From positions 59,730,899-59,794,898 of the forward strand of contig OZ034968.1 of assembly GCA_964030785.1 (NCBI GenBank): DNA of 64,000 nt, given 5' to 3'. Below are positions 47,203-56,770 of this stretch, piece after piece. The notes below the pieces were generated by a model. The model searched no databases, was not told the DNA's origin, and saw only the letters and a program-made list of their open reading frames with translations. The first letter of the stretch is position 1; each line of letters begins with the position of its first letter. The position numbers and the translations under genes were made by a program. The DNA comes from Siderastrea siderea (Eukaryota; Cnidaria; Anthozoa; Scleractinia; Rhizangiidae).

Positions 47203-47500
47203 GAGATGGTGAAATACATGTAGTTTCAAACATTTAGACTGAAAAGCATCCAGTTTCTTCTCTTCGCACTTCGTCATTTTCCACGTCACATACCCATACA
47301 GGAGTACTGACCTAACTAGCGTCTTAAACATGTTGATTTTAGTTTCCCTTCCGATGCTTCTCGTATTCCAAACGGTAGGCTTTGGAAGGCGCCCTTAACT
47401 TTTCTTAATCTGTTCTTTACATCCTCTGTCCCGCCACCATCTTTGGAGACCTTTGCGCCCAACTGAAAAGACAAACTCGTCAACCCTCTCTGTCACTGCG
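47203..47500 (-). pseudogene. LINE reverse transcriptase remnant (RTE-like)
   Basis: The reverse strand reads, in two or three frames, VDEFVF, then QLGAKVSKDGGGTEDVKNRL, RKVKGAFQSL, then VWNTRSIGRETKINMFKTLV, RSVLLYGYVTWKMTKCEEKK and LDAFQSKC. This is the C-terminal RT/thumb pattern (…DGG…I..RI.KA..AF..L..VW…LLYG..TW……KL..FQ..C) of RTE/BovB-like non-LTR elements. Frameshifts near 47,395 and 47,480. The catalytic part is absent. Confidence 0.7.
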
Positions 47501-48040
47501 CGTGATACAGTCACATTGCTCGTCAGCGGCCAGGCTCGAAATCAGCATAGATGTTCGCTAAATAGCTATTCAAAATAGTGATTGATTTCAGGAACTGATT
47601 CAAACGTGATTTATGAAGGCGACGATTTAGGGAGAAGACTGCATTCCCTCGTTTCGCGGTAACTAAATGAACATTTTCAACATAACTTTTACATGTAACC
47701 GCTTCCTAGCTATTGGTTAATAGTTTGTTTTAAACTGACGAAGGTAGAAGCTTTTTTTTTAATCTGTCGAAACTTTGTTTGTACCGTTGTCGTAGTGAGA
47801 GTATCGAAATGAGCCCACAGGCCATCGAATGTTACTTTTTTTCACTGCACCGCGAGGTACTTGAAGAACTCATTTGCTCCCACTGAAGATCATTTTCCAA
47901 TTTGTTTTCCAAAAAAAGACAAAGCTTCTGCCTAGAGTTTGTCAGGGTGAAGGGGGTTCAGTGGTGGGTTAATATGGGCATTGCTGGAAATGTTTGATAC
48001 CTATAAGGCCACGTTTACACGTACGACGCAAGCATATGGA
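47501..48040. other. Gene-free interval
   Basis: No conserved frame, repeat or hairpin of note was found between the LINE remnant and the next MITE. Confidence 0.4.
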
Positions 48041-48318
48041 GCGTTTTCAAATGAGTGTCCTAAAACCAAAACCAAAGTAATTGCTCTAACCAATCACAAC
48101 AGGAACAAAACACAAAATGAACCAAACAGAAATTGAAGCAAATACAAGTAATTGGCGTTAAGCGCGCTAAATACGTGCAAGCAAGTCACGATTGGTTTTG
48201 GTTTAACACTTGATTGGTTGAGAAATCGGCGCGAAATCTTTTTATTTAATCAGAGAGCGAAGTAAAGCAAAACCAAAGCGAACACAACATTATCTTCGAC
48301 AACCAATTGAAAACAGCT
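48041..48318. mobile_element. MITE with AAAACCAAAACC termini
   Basis: The left end GCGTTTTCAAATGAGTGTCC, followed by AAAACCAAAACC, is loosely mirrored at 48,250-48,318 (…GCAAAACCAAAGCG…TTCGACAACCAATTGAAAAC). A related copy with cleaner ends lies at 52,255-52,523. Confidence 0.55.
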
Positions 48319-48840
48319 CTATATTAGGATAAGCGCAAGCATGCACGAGATTGATTACACGTGAGATAAGAACAAGGTGAGGAGAGTCTTCACAATTGGA
48401 GGACCGTCTTGTGCTTGGACTCGTCCCTGCGTATCTTCAGCTTACAAGGGTCTACAAAGACGTAAACATAACTGCCAGCACAAGAAAAAGGGAAGGCTTC
48501 CTTTTCTTACGCATATGCTTAAGTCGCACTGGGTTACATGTGGTTTTTTTTGCTTATGCTTTGTTAATCTTGGTAAAAAATGTAAACCAGATCCTTAGCG
48601 AGCATCTCCTGAAAGCAAACAACTTTCTGATCCCGAAAGTGGTTGGTAGCGAGATTACGCTGAAGTTCTTTAGATTAATATTGAACGGTGTCTGACCATG
48701 CAGTACAAGGAAGCTGTTTTAAGTTCGAGGCTAACGGGGTTGACCCAAGTGAATTGCGGGTACCATAAGTCAATGCCTCTTCTATGAAAGTATGTTTCAA
48801 AACAACTCGGCTCAAAGGTTTGAGATTTCGCACATCTTGA

Positions 48841-49075
48841 TAAGAATTCCTGGAGGAAATGCTGGCTGATTTCGATTTGGATTTCGGTTCTGAAGATCAT
48901 TGCAAATCAGTAACAAAAGGGGCAATTGTAAACATTGAGTAGCTCTATGCAGCGAGGATTCTTGTGAAGAAAGTTTCAAATCACTGGAATAAACTACAGC
49001 AAAAAGCCACGCAAAACGTACCAAACTTGTGGCAGAGAAAGAGAAGGCGGAAAATCGTTTCAGTGTAATTGAAAG
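48841..49075 (+). pseudogene. Decayed coding fragment
   Basis: One frame reads EFLEEMLADFDLDFGSEDHC…VNIE, one stop, then LYAARILVKKVSNHWNKLQQ…RKRRRKIVSV and a stop. The composition looks protein-like, but no family is recognised. Low-confidence remnant; the overlapping minus-strand frame is probably a shadow. Confidence 0.25.
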
Positions 49076-49469
49076 GAAAATGCAAGTCATTATCATAACG
49101 TGTGCTTCAATAATAAATGGTATGGGAGAATGTTATTGAAAGTTTAAGCGACTTTTATTCTTCCTATTGGATAATACAACGTAGGCGACCAGTTTGTAAA
49201 TATGTAAATACCTTGCTGGTGAAACCATGAGGTCAATTAAAACATCTTACGCGTTAAAACAAACACAAAGTTTGTTTTCGTGAATTTCGTCTTGGGATTG
49301 CATCTAATTGGCTATGCGTTGAAGCAAGTTGATTTCGGTAACCAATCATCGCATGTTGTTTTGTCACGTGCCGTGCTGTGTTTTAGTACGAATTCTAAAT
49401 AACCTGCTTCAAACTGGCTAACACAAAACGTAATCATCGCAATTGTCACTAATTAATAGTTAATCAGTT

Positions 49470-49563
49470 CTCACCTCTATTATCGGTTAGATCATCGACA
49501 GACCATTTCACAAGAGTTCTCGATCGGAGAGGCAGAGGCAGCCATCAAGACTTGAGAGTAAAG
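49470..49563 (+). other. Candidate 5' non-coding exon of the acidic protein gene
   Basis: A donor-like AAAG|GTTAGT at 49,563/49,564 lies about 920 bp upstream of an acceptor (TTTCTTTTCTCTTTCAG-like tract ending at 50,482). That acceptor begins a 34-nt leader directly before the ATG at 50,517. This suggests a spliced 5' UTR. The transcription start is not defined; the left boundary is approximate. Confidence 0.4.
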
Positions 49564-49780
49564 GTTAGTTAGATTCTCCTTTATCCTTTAATGTCAACCG
49601 ACTACGATATATAACGGATAACAAATCTTTTTCAAAATTATTTTTAGTTAAGACAAGCCCATTATCTAAGTCACCTTCGGTCATTTTAAGAAAAGGTTTT
49701 ATTAACACCGCAAACAACTTGATTTTGTTCAGTTGAGGATCAATCAATATATCTAAAGATAGACATTCCCTTAAAAATGA

Positions 49781-50200
49781 ACGCCAACGAGACAAACTCA
49801 GTTACCGTTAATATATTTGTAATTCAGCTAGAACTTTTAATTTAGGTTAAATTCTAAGTCTTGGAATTTAGAAAGGAAAAAAGTATCAAACATCGCCGAG
49901 ATAATACTGCAGAAAGTAATAAAAATAACAAAATCACAAAGACGATTCTGGGTTTTGAGGGGAATAGCTTTCCATTTTTTTTCCATTTTTGAACGCCAAC
50001 GAGACAAACTCAGTTACCGTTAATATATTTGTAATTCAACTAGAACTTTATTTAGGTTAAATTCTAAGTCTTGGAATTTAGAAAGGAAAAAAGTATCAAA
50101 CATCGCCGAGATAATACTGCAGAAAATAATAAAAATAACAAAATCACAAAGACGATTCTGGGTTTTGAGGGGAATAGCTTTCCATTTTACTTCAGTTATA
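49781..50200. repeat. 212-bp tandem duplication in the 5' intron
   Basis: ACGCCAACGAGACAAACTCA starts at 49,781 and again at 49,993, and about 200 bp after each are nearly identical. It lies in the predicted first intron of the acidic protein gene and appears recent. Confidence 0.85.
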
Positions 50201-50516
50201 GTGAGTACAAACAGAACCCTAGAGTTCTTTTGCTTCATTTATTCATTTTTACGAATCGTGGCATTAATACAAACATGTAGCTACTTTTCTAAATCAAACA
50301 AGGAACTTTCACGGAAACTCACGAAACATGGCAAAAAGGCACGTCCAGTTTCTTGATTTTGACAACTGTCCAGGTTCTATTCAGATTTTGTGAGGTTTTG
50401 TGTGGTTACAGCCCCACTATATGGTGTCATCTGAGATTTCTATTTTTTCTTTAAATCTTGATTAACTCTTCTTCTCTTTCAGATCAAGGGTCTGAAGACA
50501 CACAACAGAAAACAAA

Positions 50517-53232
50517 ATGAAGTACCTTGCACTGTTTTGCCTGATCTTTGGCATCGCTCTTCACATGACAATGGCGGCTCCGGCCCCAGGTAAAGCTAAC
50601 ACTCAATTACAGTTTTTACAGTAATGTGTAACGAAACATTTCACGTTCTTGAACCATGAGAGGCTATAAACGGTTAAAATCCCAAAACCGTAAGTCTAGG
50701 GAATGGACGAGACTCATTCGACGCTTTCAAAGAATATGATTTAAAAAACACTAGGATAGCTCTGGTTTGTGAAATTGTAGATCTGCAAATTGTCCTGACC
50801 CTAATTGAACTTAGTATTAGCAAACGTTAATATCCCAGCCAAAACTTAGTCTTCGAAATCTGATTAAAGAAAAATAGAAGAACTTATAACTACACTTTTT
50901 GTCCCTTTTTACCTCTGTTCGTTTTGAATTTCCTCCCGTCTCACTTTTTTGATCAACTAGCCAGTCCTAAATAGAAACAAGTCTAACATTTAAAAAGCTA
51001 GCTTAAAGCAAATCTTATTTTCACCTTTCTTTTTTCAAAAACAACAGGTAATATTAACAGAGAATCAGTCTCTATTGTCTTCTTTTTATTTTAACTTACT
51101 ATGCAGTAGAACTTATTAACAAATTACCAAATAGTGTCAATCAAAAGAAGTATAAGTACAAATTGAAAACTGGCATTTTAATGAATCAAAACTGTTCAAG
51201 AAACATGTTTATTCAAAAGCAACAGGTTGCGACGTCCCGCCTGTCTGATTAAGAATGCCACCTGCTAATGTTTATACGCGGATTACTAATTCAGTAGTGT
51301 AACCAGTGAAATGCTGTTGTTAACAAGCGATAACAAACTGGAAATAGAACTAACAGCAAGTACAAATCTACTTATCGTAGTTGTGTTTGCTATGGTGTTT
51401 TTGAATAAAACATCGTTTCCACGCACAAGGCCAACGTTTTGTACACGTGCGTGTCGCCTTTGCCTGATAACATTTTGTGCTATCAAATTTCACTGAAATT
51501 AATTTTATTTCAAAAGAAATCACTTATTAGAGGATCCCAGTTCAGTTCCACGTTAAGAGACCTTTCATGATCCTGAACTGACATTTGTTTTACATTACTA
51601 TGATGTAGGTAGCCCTCTGACCTTAAAGGTCAGCATAGTGTCGGGTGGTACTAGTTTTTGTTCGTGAGCAAAACCCTTTCAGATAAGAGCTATTGAACGC
51701 AACTATTTCAGTTGATGCTCTTATGACAAAAAAAAAAAAAAGATTACAATTGAGCGACCGCTTTCATAACTGACTTTCTTCCTGAAGTGAGAAACTTCAC
51801 GAAACCTAAGTGTCGATAGTAATTTGCTTCTGTCGTTGCTTATTTTACTACGCTTTATACGCGCTACTTTAAGTTTCTCAACCAACAAAACCAAAAAAAT
51901 TGTGATTTGCTCGCACACGTTTTTCTACGCTGAATGAACCAGCACTGATTAATTCATCGCGTTTTTTGGCGTCTGTTAGAATTACCCAGAGTGATTAACT
52001 TAGTTTTGGTTTTTCGACAGGCATTTGGAGTGCTTCCCAGTTGAGAGCCGTTAAACCAAAACCAAAATCGAATCAAATACATGTAATAGGCGCCAAGCAC
52101 GCATGCGACAGATACAATTAGTTTTCGCTTTGCTTCTCATTGGTTGGGAAATAGTGCAAGTTTTTTCAACTAATAACAATGTAAAGTATAAAATAACGAC
52201 CAGTGGCCGAAATGCGAATTACTTTTCACAGTCAATTAAAACGATTCTGAGTGGTTTTCAATTGAGTGTCGAAAGTAATTCGCGTTTGCTTTAGTTTATT
52301 TCGACCAGTGTTTGGTTTGAAAATGTTGCGCCACTTTCTCAACAAATCGGAAGCAAAACTAAAATCAATAGCGCATGTTTGTTGTCCCAAGCGCTTTCCC
52401 GCGATGAACGCCTGTTATTTATGCATTTCCTTCGAGTTCTGATTGGTCCATTGGGTAATTTGTATTTCCTGTGATTGGCCAGGCAATACCTTTGGTTTTG
52501 GTTTTACGACACTCAATTGAAAAGCGCTCCAAGACGAGGTACTTATGTTTGCTTGTTTGAATCGCAGAAGAGAAGAAGGAGGAAGACGCAGAACCCAAAG
52601 ATAACGGTGACATGGATGATGACATCGATGAAGATGATGAGGATGATGAAGATGACGAAGATGATGGTGAGGACAGCAGTGAGGGAGCAAAGGAGGACGA
52701 GGCCAAGGAAGACAACCCTGATGCCCCTGAGAAGAAAGAAGACGAGAAGGTCAATGACAAAGAGGAGAAAGAAGACAAAGAGGCGGAGAAAGAAGAAGAT
52801 AAGGAAGCTGACAAAGAAGATAAGGAAGCCGACAAGGAGGACAAAGAGAAAGATGACGATGAAGATGAGCTGAGCGATCTGGATGATGAAGACGATGAAG
52901 ATGATGAAGATGACGAGGATGACGAAGATGATGGAGATGACGGAGACGATGAAGACGATGAGGATGATGAAGATGACGAGGATGACAGCGAGGACAGCAG
53001 CGAGGGAGGCAAGAAGGCAGACGAGAAGAAGGAAGAGAAGAAATCTGAGGAGAAGAAGGACGATGCCACCAAGAAAGCAGATGATGATGACGACGATGAT
53101 GATGACGATGATGATGATGATGACGATGAGGAAAAAGATGAGGCCAAGAAGCCCGAAGAGAAGAAGGCTGAAGAGAAGAAGGTTGAAAAGAAACCGGCTG
53201 ATGCCCCCAAGAAAGAGGAGAAGAAACAGTAA
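50517..53232 (+). CDS. Secreted Asp/Glu-rich acidic protein (coral CARP/SAP-like)
   Basis: Two coding exons, 50,517-50,589 and 52,568-53,232 (phase 1; donor CAG|GTAAAG, acceptor TCGCAG), giving 245 residues. Residues 1-20, MKYLALFCLIFGIALHMTMA, form a classic signal peptide with likely cleavage near AA-PAP. The mature chain alternates acidic blocks (41-64 and 120-170, DDEDDE repeats each ending EDSSEG; 16 consecutive Asp at 196-211) with Lys/Glu-rich linkers. SxE sites (DSSEG) could be phosphorylated in the secretory pathway. Known coral acid-rich proteins of this build occur in the skeletal organic matrix and bind calcium; that role is inferred. Internal duplication of the acidic block is visible. 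A nuclear acidic chaperone-like protein is less likely given the signal peptide. Confidence 0.85.
52020..52254. mobile_element. Diverged AAAACCAAAACC MITE in acidic-gene intron
   Basis: Begins near GGAGTGCTTCCCAGTTGAG with ACCAAAACCAAAATCG and shares internal passages with 48,041-48,318 (GCGCCAAGCACGC, CTCATTGGTTGGGAAAT). Its right end merges with the next copy. Confidence 0.5.
52255..52523. mobile_element. MITE abutting the exon 2 acceptor
   Basis: Inverted ends TTTTCAATTGAGTGTCG (52,255) and CGACACTCAATTGAAAA (ending 52,523). 269 bp long and inside the intron of the acidic gene, leaving only 44 bp to the acceptor AG at 52,566-52,567. Confidence 0.75.
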
Positions 53233-53547
53233 AGACCTAGCTAAATTAGCTTCATTTGACTCGACTGACATACTTATGAAACCATACTATACCCTGATGG
53301 TTTCACCTTCACCAACTTGTTGATAATCAACAAGGCATAAAGGACTGATAACATGCAAAGAACATTCGTGTCATTCTTTGAAGAATGCTTTTTTTTTTAG
53401 ATGAAACATAGTTTGTAAAATTAACTGCAACATTTGTTTATGATAATTTCAAACAAATTAATCTCTGAGGACAGGTTTATTCGTTCTGTGATTCATATGA
53501 TGGGTTCATTTGCTCAAAGTTACGAATGGATTAATTTAACGCTTGCT

Positions 53548-53553
53548 AATAAA
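53548..53553 (+). promoter_or_regulatory. Polyadenylation signal AATAAA
   Basis: AATAAA about 315 bp after the stop codon of the acidic protein gene, in a T-rich context. The likely 3' end is about 15-25 bp further on. Confidence 0.6.
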
Positions 53554-53637
53554 GAGTTATTTTTGGACTGACTCAGACAGTTGTTCGTCTTTGTTAATAA
53601 CTAGTGATATTTTTTATTAAATTCTCAATGTCTTTAA

Positions 53638-53909
53638 AGGGACTATGTCACCCCAGGTGCATGCGCAGGTTGATAATAACTTTGAAATCGTTAGCCCAAC
53701 TTTTTCAAATACCGTCAGAGAGTTCAGGAGGCTGTTATATCGCATTGGATGTAAATGTAAAGGTATATCGACTGATTTTGAAAAATTGTCTATATTCTAC
53801 AGAAAGTGATTCTGTTTGTAGAAATCAAACAAATCTACGCAGGAATACTCCTCTTAGAAAGCGACCAACCGGACTCGAAAGCGCATGTGCCCCAGCTGAC
53901 ATAGTCCCT
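53638..53909. mobile_element. 272-bp MITE with TTAA target duplication
   Basis: Perfect ends AGGGACTATGTCA / TGACATAGTCCCT with TTAA at 53,634-53,637 and 53,910-53,913. TTAA duplications are typical of piggyBac and Kolobok elements. Non-coding. It lies just 3' of the acidic protein gene. Confidence 0.8.
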
Positions 53910-54240
53910 TTAATTGATTTTCTACCTTTCTCATCCGTTCACACTCACAGGTTACAGCAATTATGTAACCCACACTTAATTTTTGCGTACGCTCATTGGT
54001 CAAAACACATCATGTGGTACAAAATCGGACAACGGGTCTCGTTCAATTTTATTGACCAGAGAAAAGCAGGAATTAGGAAGTCACTTTTTCAGGTTTTAAC
54101 TTTTTAGATCTAATCACAGTGTAATAAAATCGGGTAAACCAACCAAATTGGACTTGTTTAGCCGCAAATGTGCTGTGATCCCCACTGACTTTTTCGCCAC
54201 AATAAAGCAATCGCACCGTAGAAATTACTTGGAGAATTAT

Positions 54241-54408
54241 ACAATAAATAAAGCCCTTCCTGGCTTGCTGGTATATTGGAGGATAAAGGATGGTCCTCAA
54301 AATTTCATAACTGCCCTTGAAGCAAACCGTTCATTTTTTGGACAATCCTTCAGCCTCGGGTATTATCCTCCGATATACCAGCTGCCGGAAGGGGTTTATT
54401 TGCTAAAT
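54241..54408. repeat. Imperfect foldback hairpin
   Basis: Left arm AATAAATAAAGCCCTTCC…GGTATATTGGAGGATAA, and right arm its inverse complement with a few differences. The 129-codon frame across it (54,148-54,537) has no recognised domain and is probably repeat-derived. Confidence 0.6.
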
Positions 54409-54712
54409 CTCCCTTCCTTTTTGCCTTATAAGGAAATTGGATGCTGTGTGAGGTGTCAAGGAGGTATTAAAGATAAGAGAGTTTTCACTGCAAAGCAGAA
54501 GTGTTTTCCAAAAATAGGGCAAAAGAACTTGGGATGATTTTCAAAGTTGAGAATTTAACATGACAAGTACTGTATTCCTCTTGCATTTGTTGGTTGTGAG
54601 CTGATCAAAACCAACCCACATTATATGCACCTCACTGGTTAATTGTCACCTCATATCTAACATGAGCTTGTGGAATATATAATCATTCCATGATTAATTA
54701 ATTAATTATTAT

Positions 54713-54818
54713 GTGATTTTAAGACTGTATGAAATGTTTGAGAGAGTGGTTATCACCTAACATTATTATTATTGTTAGGTGATAACCACAAACATTTTAC
54801 ACAGTCTTAAAAATCACA
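54713..54818. repeat. Foldback hairpin around an ATT-repeat loop
   Basis: Arms GTGATTTTAAGACTGTAT…TGGTTATCACCTAA and the inverse complement flank the loop CATTATTATTATTG. A short MITE-like hairpin. Confidence 0.75.
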
Positions 54819-56762
54819 AGCAAACTGGTCTAAAAGTCTACACAGTAACTGTGTCATGAAAAAGGAATTTAAAAAAAGTACCTAGTAAGGCAAGTGTGCC
54901 AAACATAGTGGTTTCTGCATTAAAAGCATATATAGGTTGAAATAAGGCTAACCACCACTCTCCCTTTTCCATCCATAACCCCCCTCCCCCCCCCCAAAAA
55001 AAAATGAAAAAATGAAAAATAAATAAATTGGTACTCACATATACAACAGGGCTGAAGGAAGCACTGTGATTAGTATAAAGTATCCTAAAAACCTAGTACA
55101 AACGTAAATAAATAAATGAATAAATGAATAAAAAAACAAACAAATATTAAGTAAATCAAATAAACACTTAGGTGAAGGTACTGCAATGAGTACCTTGCTG
55201 TGCAACCTCAGATAATGTTTTAGTAGAAAGTAAACCAATTATGTACACCTCTTAAAAAGGGTCCACGTCTTAAAAAGGGTTTCCCAACTAGGGATGTAAG
55301 ACTTACAAGACTGTATGGTCCCATTTTAATTAGTAACAACAAGGGGGCTTGCGTTTGGCTTTCAGCTAAAAACCACTGAAATACCAACCAAAACTCCACT
55401 TATGCTTCAGCGACTTCATGGGTGTTCCTCTATTAAAGATTGTGCCCACTGAAATGAAATGTCTCACTTCCCCTCTATTTAATCCATTATTCTATTTCTA
55501 ATGATCATGTTGCCTTGAAGGACAAAGGTGAAGTATGTTTAATGCTTCATGTAAAGGTACTGCTTATGTAAGCCCCTTTTCCAGATGTACAGCCTCCCCC
55601 TGCATTTATAAGCCCAACCAAAAAATCTTTACGAAGCTGTATAACCCAAGCGCTTATAACTAGCATTTTATGATATTTTTCTTGGGGGTGGGGAGGGGCT
55701 GTCTAACCTCTTCTCCAGAGACTCTCTCCTTCCCACTCCGGGGACAGGAAGAAGAGAGACACAGGAAGGAGATTGGAGCTACTCCCTTGTATAAGTTACT
55801 TAAAGGATGGTTTCTGCCCCAGGGGGAGGGAGGATTAGCTCCCATACATAACCTATATAAGAGAGTTTTGGTCTAAAACAGGGGATCAATTACCGGGACC
55901 TGAGAAGTCGCGTGAAAAATTTAGACGAAAATGGGTTTGAAAAACTCAGAAATAAATGAAATTCAATCATGGCAACTTTATTGATGGTCAGATGGTTTTC
56001 CATTGAAAACAAAATGGCATTATATTTCTGATCGATTACTGGAAGATGGCTAGCCTGGGATACGGTAGGGTGTTGGCATCTAGTTTTGGTTCAAAACGGA
56101 GCTGAAGGTGGTCTGGTATAGGGTAAGGGTTTAGGAGTCCCAGCTGCACACCCCCACCAAGAATTTTCTGAGGACCACTGAGAGTAAAAATCAGATGGTT
56201 TGGTTTAAGACAGGAATAATTTTTTTTTTAATTACAAACCTTCATTGGAAGAGCTTCAATCATAGTCCTTGGAGGATCGCGCCACTACCCTGTTTCCTTG
56301 CTGTCCCCACAACCGGGGCCTCACTCAGTTGTCACGCAATTTCTTGCGTGACTTCCTACCACAAAAGCCTAGTTGCATGCACTAAAAGTTCACGAATCGC
56401 ATGTGCTTCGACATCACTCTCGAAAAGAAACATCTCTCGTGATTTCTTTGTAAGACTAGGGACTTCTGGACAGGAATATGCACGATTTGATCATGACGGT
56501 TTCTGTGTTTGACTTCCTCGTGTCTTATTCCCCGATTTAGCTTGAACGTTAGCGGTTTCATACCTGCAATAAAAAAATAATAAAGTGGAGTTGGAAGGTA
56601 AATTTATTTCCTAGTTCCTAATATAAAATGAAGTAAGATGAACAAGAATTGATAAACAACACCCTCAAAAATTGAAACAAACAAGCACGCATATATCAAA
56701 GTTACTTTTGCAGAGAAGTCAGTCGACAAGTAGGGCTTGGAAGTCACACAACAAAGTTCGGT
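54819..56762. other. Gene-free interval
   Basis: Contains a C/A homopolymer region (about 54,978-55,008) and a short palindrome GTCACGCA…TGCGTGAC (about 56,331-56,352). Frames such as 56,195-56,512 show no domain and no splice context. I see no gene. Confidence 0.45.
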
Positions 56763-56770
56763 CAGCGGTG

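Noticed and set aside
52419..53271. Long Ser-rich and Leu/Ile-rich frames antisense to the acidic protein exon, and a Met/Arg/Thr-rich frame on its plus strand
   Set aside because: Shadows of GAT/GAC/GAA codon repeats in other frames; low complexity and no independent support.
54148..54537. 129-codon ORF downstream of the acidic gene
   Set aside because: Spans an imperfect hairpin (54,241-54,408); no domain recognised, likely a repeat-derived chance frame.
56195..56512. 105-codon ORF
   Set aside because: No domain, no conserved copy and no splice or signal evidence; lies in gene-poor sequence.
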